Of a stretch of 60,942 bases of DNA, positions 27,988 to 37,301 are shown piece by piece. Source of the stretch: Desulfobacula sp. (GTDB lineage: Bacteria; Desulfobacterota; Desulfobacteria; Desulfobacterales; Desulfobacteraceae); the NCBI GenBank assembly GCA_028280105.1, contig JANQML010000044.1, positions 1 through 60,942 of the forward strand. The letters are read 5' to 3'. Below the pieces are notes generated by a model. It was not told where the DNA came from and did no database searches. It saw only the letters and a program-made list of their open reading frames with translations. The position numbers and the translations under genes are program-made. Positions within the stretch are counted from its first letter, which is position 1. Each line of letters opens with the position of its first letter.

Positions 27988-30191
27988 GTAGTACTTTTGC
28001 CTTAGCCGGAAATCCTAATTCCGGGAAAACCACCCTGTTTAACGAACTCACCGGTGCCCGTCAACATGTAGGAAATTATCCCGGGGTCACGGTTGAAAAA
28101 AAAGAAGGGACCGTTTTCATCGATAACAATAAAGTTCATATCGTTGATTTACCGGGTACATATTCACTCACTGCGTATTCAATGGAAGAAATTGTTGCCC
28201 GGAATTTTTTAGTGGATGAAAAACCTACCGGTGTCATCAATATCGTGGATGCCTCTAATTTGGAGCGAAACCTGTATTTAACCGTTCAGTTTCTTGAGAT
28301 GGGTTTGCCGGTATGCATCGCCCTCAACATGATTGATGTGGCTAAGAATCGCGGGATGGAAGTCAACCCCCAAAAATTGTCAAAACTATTAGATATTCCC
28401 GTAGTACCGACGATTGCTCGAAGCGGAGTCGGAAAAGATGAGCTGATGAGAGCAGCGGGGAAGGTCTCATCATTCAATAAAAGAGACCGTATTAAAATAT
28501 CTTACGGTACTGACATTGACCAGGCGCTTATGGAAATGGAAGCAGAAATTAATGCCGCAGATTTCTTGACCAATGTATACCCTGCACGGTGGATTGCGTT
28601 AAAATATCTGGAAAATGATGAACAAATTACAAACTTGGGGAAACAGAACAACCCTCAAATTTCTTCCCGGCTCGAACAAATCGTAAAAAAAACCGAAACG
28701 CACCTTAAAACCACAACCGGATCCTACCCGGAAGCAGAGATAGCCGACCACCGGTACGGATACATTAAATCCATTATCAAGCAAGGCGTTATTGAGTATA
28801 ATGTGGATAAGGATCGGCTTTACTTAACCGATAAAATCGATAATATAGTGACCCACCGTATTCTAGGTCCTGTTATTATGTTTGCTGTTTTAATCGGATT
28901 ATATCAATTTACATTCACCTATAGTGAAATGCCGGTGGGATGGTTTGAATCTTTTTTCGGTTGGCTGAGTGGTGCAGCATCGGCTGTTTTGCCTGACGGG
29001 CTGCTTAAATCTCTTGTCGTTTCCGGAATCATCGATGGTGTCGGTGGTGTTTTGGGGTTTGTCCCCTTAATTGTGTTTATGTTTTTCGGTATCTCGATTC
29101 TGGAAGATTCCGGGTATCTGGCCCGGGTCGCATATATGTTAGACCGGGTGTTCCGGATTTTCGGCCTGCACGGAAGCGCGGTCATGGCATTCATTGTTTC
29201 CGGTGGCATTGCCGGCGGATGTGCCGTTCCGGGCGTGATGGCCAGCCGGGTCTTGAAATCCCCACGGGAAAGATTGGCAACCCTGTTGACGGTCCCGTTT
29301 ATGAACTGCGGTGCCAAACTCCCGGTTTTCGCTTTGTTAACCGCCGCCTTTTTTTCAGATAATGAAGCCACAGTCATGCTGATCATTACCTGTATCGCCT
29401 GGGGTGGGGCGTTACTTGTAGCCAAGGTGCTTCGAGTAACTGTTATCAAAGGGGCAGCCACCCCGTTTCTGATGGAATTACCGCCTTATCGGTTTCCCAC
29501 GATTAAAGGGCTGCTCATTCATACATGGGAAAGAACCTGGCAGTATGTAAAAAAAGCAGGCACCGTTATCTTGGGCATTTCAGTTGTTCTCTGGGCGATG
29601 ATGACTTTTCCGGGACTTCCGGATCAAAAAGCCCGTACTTTTGAAGCAGAGAGAAACGCCATTCTAAATACCGCATCAGCTGCAGTTCAAGAAGAAATCA
29701 AAACAGCGTCTGAAGATACAAAACTAGGTGAAGATGCCCAGGCCGTTAAAGAGAAAATGGAAATGGTTGATTATAAAGAAGCTGAGGCTGCCTTGAAAAA
29801 CTCCATTGCCGGAAGAATCGGCAGCAGCCTTGAGAGCATTACCCAATTGGCCGGATTTGATTGGCGTACGAATATCGCTTTGGTGGGAGGCTTTGCCGCA
29901 AAAGAAGTTGTTGTTTCCAGTTTGGGGACTGCCTATTCGCTGGGTGAAGTTGACCCTGAAGAGAATGAATCCCTGGCAGAACGGCTAAAAGCAGATTCGG
30001 GCTGGAACCCGCTGGTTGCATGGAGCTTAATCATTTTTACCATTTTTTATGCACCCTGTTTTGTGGCCGTAGTGTGTATTGCCCGTGAAGCAGGATCGTG
30101 GAAATGGGGTGCATTTTCAATGGTGTTTAATACAGGCCTTGCATTTCTTTTATCTGTTTCGGTTTTTCAAATCGGTTCGTTGTTTTACTAA
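27984..30191 (+). CDS. feoB: Ferrous iron transporter FeoB
   Basis: Inner-membrane Fe(II) permease of 735 aa with an N-terminal G domain: G1 GNPNSGKTTLF (8-18), G3 DLPGTYS, G4 NMID. A helical GDI-like spacer and a polytopic core with the gate motifs GGIAGGCAVPGVMASR and FMNCGAKLPVFALL (Cys-containing) follow. A hydrophilic insert lies before the last helices. It is coupled to feoA by a 4-base overlap. No feoC follows: the roughly 110 bases to the convergent regulator hold no convincing gene. Confidence 0.97.
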   Translation: MSSTFALAGNPNSGKTTLFNELTGARQHVGNYPGVTVEKKEGTVFIDNNKVHIVDLPGTYSLTAYSMEEIVARNFLVDEKPTGVINIVDASNLERNLYLTVQFLEMGLPVCIALNMIDVAKNRGMEVNPQKLSKLLDIPVVPTIARSGVGKDELMRAAGKVSSFNKRDRIKISYGTDIDQALMEMEAEINAADFLTNVYPARWIALKYLENDEQITNLGKQNNPQISSRLEQIVKKTETHLKTTTGSYPEAEIADHRYGYIKSIIKQGVIEYNVDKDRLYLTDKIDNIVTHRILGPVIMFAVLIGLYQFTFTYSEMPVGWFESFFGWLSGAASAVLPDGLLKSLVVSGIIDGVGGVLGFVPLIVFMFFGISILEDSGYLARVAYMLDRVFRIFGLHGSAVMAFIVSGGIAGGCAVPGVMASRVLKSPRERLATLLTVPFMNCGAKLPVFALLTAAFFSDNEATVMLIITCIAWGGALLVAKVLRVTVIKGAATPFLMELPPYRFPTIKGLLIHTWERTWQYVKKAGTVILGISVVLWAMMTFPGLPDQKARTFEAERNAILNTASAAVQEEIKTASEDTKLGEDAQAVKEKMEMVDYKEAEAALKNSIAGRIGSSLESITQLAGFDWRTNIALVGGFAAKEVVVSSLGTAYSLGEVDPEENESLAERLKADSGWNPLVAWSLIIFTIFYAPCFVAVVCIAREAGSWKWGAFSMVFNTGLAFLLSVSVFQIGSLFY

Positions 30192-30300
30192 TGCGAAATG
30201 GCTTATTAAACCGACATGTTATCATTGTGGGCCAAATTGATATCATAAACGAAACCATGGCCGCATTTGAAACTATTATCCGGCAAGATGGCCTTTGTTT

Positions 30301-31944
30301 CTACGCGTCGATTTTCATCTCTTTTAACCGCCGCCAAAGCGTGGTTATGCTGATTCCCAGAATTTTTGCCGCCTTGGTTTTATTCCCGTTGGTATGGGAT
30401 AATACCTGTTGCGTGTACCGATGCTCCATCTGTTTATAGGTGGGGAAATCTGCTGCAACGGAAAGCAGTGGATCTTCCCGGACAAGGGAGGGTGGGAGAT
30501 GTTCGGGCAGAATCCGTTTTTCACCGGCCATGATCAGGGCGTATTCGATACAGTTTTCAAGTTCCCGGACGTTTCCGGGCCAGGAATAGGTGCCCATGAT
30601 TCGAACCGTCATGGGATCAAAACCCGGATGGTTTGTGTGCAATTCCTCAAGAAAGAATCTTGAAAGGACGATAATATCATCTTTTCTGTCGCGCAGCGGC
30701 TGAACCGTTAACGGGAAGACGGCCAGGCGGTAATAGAGATCCTCTCTGAATGAATTGTTTTTCACCAGGTCTTTTAAATCCTTGTTGGTTGCCGCGATAA
30801 TACGGGCCTCAATGGGAACGGGTTTTAATCCGCCCACCGGCCGGACTTCCCGTTCCTGGAGGACCCTTAACAATTTGGACTGGAGTTCAAGGGGCATTTC
30901 CCCGATTTCATCCAGGAAAAACGTTCCCTTTCCGGTTTCCAGAAGCAGGCCTTTGTTGGCGGTATCTGCCCCTGTAAATGCGCCTTTGACATGGCCGAAT
31001 AATTCCGATTCCAGAAGATCCGGGGGAAAGGCGGCACAATTAACCGCCCGGAAAGGCTGATTTTTCCGCCCGGAATGTTCATGGATATACCGCGCAATGA
31101 CCTCTTTTCCGGTTCCGCTTTCTCCTAAAATCAGGATGGTTGATTTAGTGGGGGCGGCCTTTTGGGCCAGGGTAACCAATTGATTCATATGATGGCTTCT
31201 GTATATGATTCCATCCGCCCCATCGGTAATGTGGGGATGGTTTTTTAGACGTTGAACCGTTTCTTTCGATAGTTTTAAATCCTTTTTGGTTTTTTTTAAT
31301 TTTTCTTTAAGCAGTTCGATCTCTTTTTCAAACGGATTCATTTCCATCTCTGCCCATAATTTTCTAACCTGGCTCCGTGATAATCCCCACTCTGAGGCAG
31401 ACCGGCCTACAGACGTGCAGTGGGAGCACCCCTGGGCCCTGCATGAAATCTCTTTAACCAGGACCTCTGATCCGAATACGGCACTGGCGTATCCGCTGAG
31501 TGCACCGGTCCATATGTGACAGATGGGGGTCCGGGTGATGTCTGTTTTTTCAATCAGCTTCAGTGTTTCAAATTCAAATGAAGAGGTACAGGTAACGGAA
31601 AATTTTAATATCTTATTTTCCGGATCAAAATGGTGGATTTCCATTTCCGAATTGGAAAGGCCCGAGAATGTGCCGAGATGGACACAGGCTTTGAGCCATT
31701 CAAGCTGAGAGTCAAAATCATACATCTGGCCCAGGTTCAGCGCCGCCCCCATTCCGATGCCGTATCCGAAACGGGAAAAGATGTTGGCAAGGGGTTCGAT
31801 GCCCACGCTGCCCAATAATTGTTCAATCAGTTTTCCCATGACGGGAAGACCGGTTATAAAAATTCGTTGATTATTAAACATGGGGAACCCGGTTTCCGGG
31901 TCCTGGCTGAACACTTCCGTTATTTTTATATCTTTGGCTAACAT
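30301..31944 (-). CDS. Sigma-54 activator with XylR_N and V4R sensor domains
   Basis: 547-aa enhancer-binding protein of the XylR/DmpR type. XylR_N domain at about 10-105; V4R domain (about 125-185) with C142, C168, C173 and C176 (ISCRAQGCSHC); linker coiled coil; AAA+ domain with Walker A GESGTGKE (274-281), sigma-54 contact loop GAFTGA (321-326) and FFLDEIGEMP; C-terminal Fis-type HTH (KTKAAKILGISITTLWRR). Relatives bind aromatic compounds through V4R; the ligand here is unknown. It is divergent from the triple-repeat protein, whose upstream region has a -24/-12 promoter, making that gene its likely target. Confidence 0.93.
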   Translation of the reverse strand: MLAKDIKITEVFSQDPETGFPMFNNQRIFITGLPVMGKLIEQLLGSVGIEPLANIFSRFGYGIGMGAALNLGQMYDFDSQLEWLKACVHLGTFSGLSNSEMEIHHFDPENKILKFSVTCTSSFEFETLKLIEKTDITRTPICHIWTGALSGYASAVFGSEVLVKEISCRAQGCSHCTSVGRSASEWGLSRSQVRKLWAEMEMNPFEKEIELLKEKLKKTKKDLKLSKETVQRLKNHPHITDGADGIIYRSHHMNQLVTLAQKAAPTKSTILILGESGTGKEVIARYIHEHSGRKNQPFRAVNCAAFPPDLLESELFGHVKGAFTGADTANKGLLLETGKGTFFLDEIGEMPLELQSKLLRVLQEREVRPVGGLKPVPIEARIIAATNKDLKDLVKNNSFREDLYYRLAVFPLTVQPLRDRKDDIIVLSRFFLEELHTNHPGFDPMTVRIMGTYSWPGNVRELENCIEYALIMAGEKRILPEHLPPSLVREDPLLSVAADFPTYKQMEHRYTQQVLSHTNGNKTKAAKILGISITTLWRRLKEMKIDA

Positions 31945-31998
31945 TGGTTTCCCTTAAAGAAAGAATCGATAAAATCACATTACAATCTGAAAAAAATA

Positions 31999-32013
31999 TT
32001 TTCAAGTTGAAAA
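31999..32013. promoter_or_regulatory. Candidate activator site (perfect dyad)
   Basis: TTTTCAA-G-TTGAAAA is a perfect 7+1+7 dyad about 75 bases before the -24 element. A second DmpR-like TTGA-N8-TCAA lies at 32055-32070. These are plausible upstream activating sites for the divergent XylR-type regulator; the assignment is inference from position and symmetry. Confidence 0.4.
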
Positions 32014-32089
32014 CATGCTGAGATGGATTCAAAATTATGGAACCTTATAATATCTTGAATTCTATATCAAATTCTTTTTTCAAAACAGC

Positions 32090-32105
32090 TGGCATATCCA
32101 TTGCA
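32090..32105 (+). promoter_or_regulatory. Sigma-54 (-24/-12) promoter
   Basis: TGGCATATCCATTGCA has GG and GC separated by exactly 10 bases and matches the TGGCAYR-N4-TTGCW consensus throughout. It is about 70 bases before the ATG at 32174 and next to a sigma-54 activator gene. Confidence 0.8.
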
Positions 32106-32173
32106 ATTTCTCATACCAATGAATACCAACAGGTAGATCACCCATTTAATTAATATGTAAAAAGGAATTGATC

Positions 32174-32950
32174 ATGAAGAAAATGAAAATCACTTTAGGT
32201 GTCACCGCGTTTATTTTTGTCCTGACTGTCAGTCTGTTATCTTTCCAGGCCCATGCCGGCTGGATGGTTTCCTATTATAAAAAAAATCCCATGACCGTGG
32301 AAGAACTCAAATCGAATTGGGGAGAACCGGCCAATATTGTCAACATGGAAAACGGTGTGGAAAAGATGGTGTTCGGCCCCAAGGACGTAATGATCGGCTA
32401 CACTTATTTTCTTGTTAAAGAGGGAATGGTCATTGATCGGGGAACCACTGACAGTCTTGGAAAATCAAGTGTTTCAAAGGCAAAGAGCGGCCCGGTGGCA
32501 AAAACGTTTATGGGAAATTATTACAAAGCCAATCCGGTTTCGGAAGATGCTTTGAGAGCACAGCTTGGCAAGCCCGTTGCCGCCTACACCTATGAAAACG
32601 GCATTACACGGCTCTATTACGGCCCCAAAGATGTGGAGATCGGTTATACCACGTATCTGATTAAAGACGGTATGGTTATTGATAAAAATTCATCCCATTT
32701 TATCGATAAAAAGGAAACGAAAACCGTGTCAAAAGGCCCTGAAGCCAAAGGGTTCATGGCCAATTACTACAAAGCCAATCCCACGACCGTTGAAGAAATC
32801 AAAGCGCAATACGGCTTACCCATAAGCAACCATGACTATGAAAACGGGGTGTCAAAATTGACCTTCGGCCCCAAGGACGTTGTCATCGGCTATACCTATT
32901 TTTTGGTTAGAGACGGTATGGTCATTGACAAACGAACGACCGGCAACTAA
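32174..32950 (+). CDS. Secreted protein of three BamE/SmpA-like repeats
   Basis: 258 aa with a signal peptide (cleavage likely after FQAHA, residue 28). The mature part consists of three copies of a roughly 60-residue unit at about 30-88, 111-170 and 193-252. Each has YYKxNP-xTxEEL-xxxxGxP, then a YENGVxKLxFGPKDVxIGY segment and a closing TYFLVKDGMVID. The pattern (helix, Gly-Pro turn, beta strands ending in a G-M-V strand) recalls the BamE/SmpA fold. The linkers are Lys/Ser-rich. The ATG at 32174 has AAAAAGGAA 8 nt upstream. Expression is probably sigma-54-dependent. Function unknown; a periplasmic stress or envelope role is speculation. Confidence 0.8.
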   Translation: MKKMKITLGVTAFIFVLTVSLLSFQAHAGWMVSYYKKNPMTVEELKSNWGEPANIVNMENGVEKMVFGPKDVMIGYTYFLVKEGMVIDRGTTDSLGKSSVSKAKSGPVAKTFMGNYYKANPVSEDALRAQLGKPVAAYTYENGITRLYYGPKDVEIGYTTYLIKDGMVIDKNSSHFIDKKETKTVSKGPEAKGFMANYYKANPTTVEEIKAQYGLPISNHDYENGVSKLTFGPKDVVIGYTYFLVRDGMVIDKRTTGN

Positions 32951-33025
32951 CCACAATCACCGCTCCGGCAGATCCGGCCTCTGATCATATTCGGGTCTGC
33001 CCCTCCCCCCAGAGATGTTCGCCAG

Positions 33026-33067
33026 AGCCGGCAGACCTGCAGACAATTGCCTGCAGGTCTGTCGGCT
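33026..33067. terminator. Strong hairpin between convergent genes
   Basis: A 17-bp stem, AGCCGGCAGACCTGCAG against CTGCAGGTCTGTCGGCT, with one G-T and an 8-base loop. It sits between the convergent ends at 32950 and 33089. T-runs are weak on both sides, so it may work as a bidirectional terminator or RNA-end stabiliser. Confidence 0.6.
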
Positions 33068-33088
33068 TGGTTTCATTGTTCACCCGGC

Positions 33089-34864
33089 TTAATACATTTC
33101 ATCCACCAGTCTTTTGTACTTTTCATTGATGGCTTTTCGTTTTAATTTTAATGTAGGGGTAATTTCTCCGCCTTCAACGCTGAACGGTTCAGATAGCAGC
33201 CTGAATTTTTTAATGGTTTCATATCGGGCCAGATTCCGGGAATGGTGATCGATGCGGTCCCGGTATAATTGGATCACCTTGGGATGTTTGATAAGGTCCT
33301 CCATGTCGGAATATTCAACCCCCTTCTCTTTTGCCCAGGTTTCAAGGGCGTCAAATGACGGAACAACCAGGGCGGAGATAAATTTACGTTTTTCTCCGAT
33401 ACTGACGATTTGTTCGATAAAAAAATCTTTTCCCACATAGGTTTCGATTTTTTGCGGGGCAATATTTTTCCCTCCGGACGTAATGATCAGATCCTTGATC
33501 CGGTCGGTGATCTTTAAAAATCCGTCTTCGTCGAATTCACCGATGTCTCCGGTTTTAAACCATCCGTCCACTATGTCTTCCGCGGTTTTCTCAGGGTTGT
33601 TGTAATACCCTTTCATAACCTGGGGGCCTTTCACCTGCACTTCACCGTCTTCGGCAATCCGGACTTCGCAGTTGGGAACCGGTTTTCCCACGGTGCCGAA
33701 CCTGAAGCTGTGGGGCGTGTTATAGGAGATCATGGGGGAAGTTTCCGTCAGCCCGTATCCCTGGCAGACCAGGAGACCGCAGGAAAAGAAGAACTCTTCT
33801 ATGGACTGTTCCAATGGGGCCCCCCCTGCTGAAAAAAAGTTTTTGTCGCCGCCGACAACCCCCCGGATTTTTGAGAGGATCAGTTTGTCAAATAGTTTGT
33901 GTTTCAACCGGAGGCTCAGGGATATGGGTTCTTTGTGCTTGATACGGTTATAGTAGGTATCGCCGGTATTAATCGCATTTTTAAAGAGCATCTTTTTGAC
34001 AAAAGATGCATTTTCCTGGCTGTTCATGACAGCGGCATATATTTTCTCATAAAGCCGGGGGACGGACACCATGGCCGTGGGCTTCACTTCCTGGAGGGTG
34101 TCAATGACCTGTTTGGGGTCTTCAAGATAGGTATGGACGGCCCCTTTAAAATAGACATAATAGGACCATGCCCGCTCATATACGTGGCTTAGGGGTAAAA
34201 AGCAGAGCGAGGTGTCTTTTGCAGATACATCAAAATTGGCATCAAGGCAGTCGAGCTGGTGGAACAGATTCGCATGGGTCAGCATGACGCCTTTTGGATT
34301 CCCGGTGGTTCCGGAGGTATAAATAATGGTGGTGGTGTCTTCTTTTTTTATATCATTCTGCCTTTGTTCCAATATCTGCTCTGCTTCCGGTGCAGGCGGG
34401 GTCGATGAAAAATCTTCAAAATAATGAGCAACACGGGTGTCAATTTCAATTTCCGGGTCATAGGAGATAATTTTCAGGGCAGCAGAATCGGATAGAATGG
34501 CCGTAATGTTTTCATATTGAAAAGAATTGCCCACAAAAATGAGTTTGATACCGGCATCACGAATAATAAACTCAGCCTGTTCTTTGGTATTGGTTGAATA
34601 GATCGGAACGGAAACCGCCCCTGCCAGAATACAGGCAAAGTCGGTGACAGCCCATTCGTACCGGTTGGCAGAATAGATGCCGACATTCTCTCCCCTTTGG
34701 ACACCGGCGGTAATCATCGCCTTTGCCAGTTGATGAATCTTGTTTCCGAAGTTGCCATAGGTAAGCGATTTCCACTCATTTTCATGCTTGAACCGTAATG
34801 CGGTTTGGTTATCATAGGTTCTTACTTTGTCACTGATCATCCGGCCGATATGTTCATAATTCAT
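33089..34864 (-). CDS. Long-chain acyl-CoA synthetase (AMP-forming)
   Basis: 591-aa member of the ANL superfamily that activates fatty acids to acyl-CoA via an acyl-adenylate. P-loop motif TIIYTSGTTGNPKG; A5 motif GYGLTETSPMISYN; A7/A8 hinge GWFKTGDIGEFDEDGFLKIT followed by DRIKDLIITSGGKNIAPQ. The C-terminal catalytic Lys region is present, and the length and order match FAA1/FadD15-type long-chain enzymes. It stands alone. A sigma-54-like sequence lies about 70 bases upstream on the minus strand (34935-34950). Confidence 0.92.
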   Translation of the reverse strand: MNYEHIGRMISDKVRTYDNQTALRFKHENEWKSLTYGNFGNKIHQLAKAMITAGVQRGENVGIYSANRYEWAVTDFACILAGAVSVPIYSTNTKEQAEFIIRDAGIKLIFVGNSFQYENITAILSDSAALKIISYDPEIEIDTRVAHYFEDFSSTPPAPEAEQILEQRQNDIKKEDTTTIIYTSGTTGNPKGVMLTHANLFHQLDCLDANFDVSAKDTSLCFLPLSHVYERAWSYYVYFKGAVHTYLEDPKQVIDTLQEVKPTAMVSVPRLYEKIYAAVMNSQENASFVKKMLFKNAINTGDTYYNRIKHKEPISLSLRLKHKLFDKLILSKIRGVVGGDKNFFSAGGAPLEQSIEEFFFSCGLLVCQGYGLTETSPMISYNTPHSFRFGTVGKPVPNCEVRIAEDGEVQVKGPQVMKGYYNNPEKTAEDIVDGWFKTGDIGEFDEDGFLKITDRIKDLIITSGGKNIAPQKIETYVGKDFFIEQIVSIGEKRKFISALVVPSFDALETWAKEKGVEYSDMEDLIKHPKVIQLYRDRIDHHSRNLARYETIKKFRLLSEPFSVEGGEITPTLKLKRKAINEKYKRLVDEMY

Positions 34865-35267
34865 GATAGGCTGCCCCTAAAATTTCGGTTATTGAGTTTT
34901 TTATTATTAAGCGGTTTTTCCTTTATTTCATGATTGCAAGCGGTTGTCCATTTTCTTGTTTAGAATATCGTTCCATTCGGGTTCAAAATTTAATGGCCCG
35001 GTTTGTCTGTTGTGGTTCAGATGCATTTCCGTTTCGTCATTGACGACCGGTCACTCTTGTCTACTGATGATCACTATGGTAAACATCGTTATTTCTATAT
35101 CTGTAATTTACTGCAATAATCAATCATTTTTTATAATGTATCGCTATTTTTTTAAATTTTTTAAAAAGGATTCCTTGGTGCCGGAACGGATGACTTGACC
35201 CGGGCCGTATTGGATGCGCTTACAAGGCTGGGGGCGGCTGTACCCGTAAACCCCCTTTTTAAAGATC
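34865..35267. other. AT-rich gap with a possible coding relic at its right end
   Basis: About 400 bases with no convincing gene. On the plus strand, 35166-35288 reads without stops as GFLGAGTDDLTRAVLDALTR and onward, in GC-richer sequence than its surroundings, ending in TGA inside the neighbouring antisense gene. It has no plausible start and I do not recognise it, so it may be the 3' remnant of a lost gene. Confidence 0.3.
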
Positions 35268-37289
35268 CTAGTCTTTGTGATCAATCACTTTTCTGACGGC
35301 TTCGGCCATGTCCGACAGGATGATGGGTTTCATTAACAATGCCCGGATACCGATCTGCCTGGCTGTGGATTCATCCATATTTTCACTGAACCCGGTACAC
35401 AGGATAATAGGAAAGCCGGGCGTTATCTCAAGTACTCTTTTGGATAATTCCACCCCTGTCATACCGGGCATGGTCATATCGGTAATCAGAATATCGAATC
35501 GGTCCGGTTGGGCGGCGAAAAGCTCAAAGGCCTGCGCAGAATCCGTAGTTGACGTTATCTGATAGCCGAGCCGTTCAAGCATCTTTGTCTCAATCCGAAT
35601 GATGTAGTCTTCATCATCGACTAAAAGGATCTGCTCTCTTCCTCTGGAGAGAGGGGGATGGGTATGAAATTGTTCCGGTTCGGTCTCTTTTAGAACAGGC
35701 AGATAGATTTCAAAACAGGTACCTTTTTGAGGGGTACTTTCTACAAAAATCTCTCCGTTTGCATTTTTCACAATTCCCTGAACCACGGAAAGTCCCAGGC
35801 CCGTTCCTTTATCCACACCTTTCGTTGTAAAATAGGGATCAAAAATATTATGCAGTATATTCTTTTCGATCCCCACACCGGTATCTTTCACCTTTAAACA
35901 CAGGTAGGTACCGGGAACCATTTGTTTATTTTTAAATAGTTCCGTATGAATGGTGATTTCCGATAAAATAATTGAAAGCGTGCCCCCGGTTTTCTGCATG
36001 GCATGGTAGGCATTGGTAATCAGATTCATGATCATTTGATGAATCTGGGTGGGGTCGGCAGAGGTGGGCCGGCACTGGGTATCAATTTTTTTTTCTATGG
36101 TAATGGTGGACGGAATAATGGAGTGGGTCAGGTTGAGGGTCTCCTTTAATATATGCTGGATTTTGACCGGTTTGATTTCCTGGTCCATTGTACGGCTGAA
36201 GGTCAGGATTTGCCGGACCAGTTTTTTGGCCCTTAATGCGGCCGAATATATCTCCTGTATGGAATCTGCCTGGAGGCTGTTTTCATTAATATCTTCTTTC
36301 AGAATTTCAGCATAACCGATGATAGGAGATAGGATGTTGTTAAAATCGTGGGCAATTCCGCCGGCCAAAGCACCGACCGCTTCCATCTTCTGTGCCTGCC
36401 GAAGCTGTTTTTCAAGAATCTTTCTTGTCTGCTCCGCTGCCTTTTGTTCAGAGATATCAATGGAACTTGACGCGTAAATTTCCTGTCCGTTTTCATCATG
36501 GGTCAATCGAACATATGTTAGTGCTTCAAAGGTGGAACCGTCTTTTTTTCGGGCTGTAAACTCAAGCTTGCATTCTTTTTGATCTTTTAAAACCTCAATG
36601 ATCCGATACGGAGCGGACGGATCCTGGAAATGGCCTGTCAGAGAAGTGCCGATGATTTCATCTGCCGATTCATATCCCCACATATCGACATATGCTTTAT
36701 TGACATAGATGAAAATGCCATCCTTATCGACAATATCAAAGGCGTTTAACGAGTTTTCCAATGCATTGGTTTTCAGGCGGATTTGCGCCTGTGCCCTTTC
36801 TCTCTCCTCCATCTCCATGCGCAATTGTTCGTTTGCAATGGACAGATCGTTCACCCGAAGGGATATGATCTGTTCCAGGTCCTGTTTTTCGTTCCTGAGA
36901 CGATCTTCCGCTTTTTTAATGCGAAGCATGGCCTTGACCTGGGCTGCCAGTTCCGATTCATCAATGGGTTTGGTTAAAAAAGCGTCCGCCCCGATTTCCA
37001 AGGCTTTTACCCGGCTTTTAGAGTCCGTTCGAACGGCTGTCAGCATGATAACGGGAATATGGGCGGTTTCATCGTTTTCTTTCAACTCTTTACAAACGTC
37101 AAACCCGTCCATTCCCGGCATCTGGATATCGAGTAAAATAGTGTCGGGTTGCTCTGACTTTGCTTTCCGGATGCCTTCAGTGCCTGAAAAAGCCGTTATC
37201 ACTTCACAGTCCCGGATAAACAGCTTTAAAAGTGCCGTTACCGTAATCAGGTTATCCGGGTTATCGTCAATTGCCAGAATTCGGTTCAT
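35268..37289 (-). CDS. Receiver-PAS-histidine kinase-receiver protein
   Basis: 673 aa, soluble. N-terminal receiver with D54 (ILLDIQMPGMDGFD) and FLTKPIDE; coiled coil (about 125-170); PAS (about 172-288); HisKA with H314 (GGIAHDFNN); HATPase ([16 protein letters not shown]); C-terminal receiver (ITDMTMPGMTG; LLMKPII). The N-terminal receiver places it downstream of another kinase, most likely the four-receiver kinase whose stop is 12 bases upstream of its start. Together with cheR they form a three-gene minus-strand operon. Confidence 0.92.
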   Translation of the reverse strand: MNRILAIDDNPDNLITVTALLKLFIRDCEVITAFSGTEGIRKAKSEQPDTILLDIQMPGMDGFDVCKELKENDETAHIPVIMLTAVRTDSKSRVKALEIGADAFLTKPIDESELAAQVKAMLRIKKAEDRLRNEKQDLEQIISLRVNDLSIANEQLRMEMEERERAQAQIRLKTNALENSLNAFDIVDKDGIFIYVNKAYVDMWGYESADEIIGTSLTGHFQDPSAPYRIIEVLKDQKECKLEFTARKKDGSTFEALTYVRLTHDENGQEIYASSSIDISEQKAAEQTRKILEKQLRQAQKMEAVGALAGGIAHDFNNILSPIIGYAEILKEDINENSLQADSIQEIYSAALRAKKLVRQILTFSRTMDQEIKPVKIQHILKETLNLTHSIIPSTITIEKKIDTQCRPTSADPTQIHQMIMNLITNAYHAMQKTGGTLSIILSEITIHTELFKNKQMVPGTYLCLKVKDTGVGIEKNILHNIFDPYFTTKGVDKGTGLGLSVVQGIVKNANGEIFVESTPQKGTCFEIYLPVLKETEPEQFHTHPPLSRGREQILLVDDEDYIIRIETKMLERLGYQITSTTDSAQAFELFAAQPDRFDILITDMTMPGMTGVELSKRVLEITPGFPIILCTGFSENMDESTARQIGIRALLMKPIILSDMAEAVRKVIDHKD

Positions 37290-37301
37290 GGCTGCTCCTT
37301 A

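Noticed and set aside
30191-30439. Open frame directly after feoB that could be feoC
   Set aside because: Only the first 37 codons are outside the antisense sigma-54 regulator, there is no FeoC winged helix or Cys motif, and no ribosome site.
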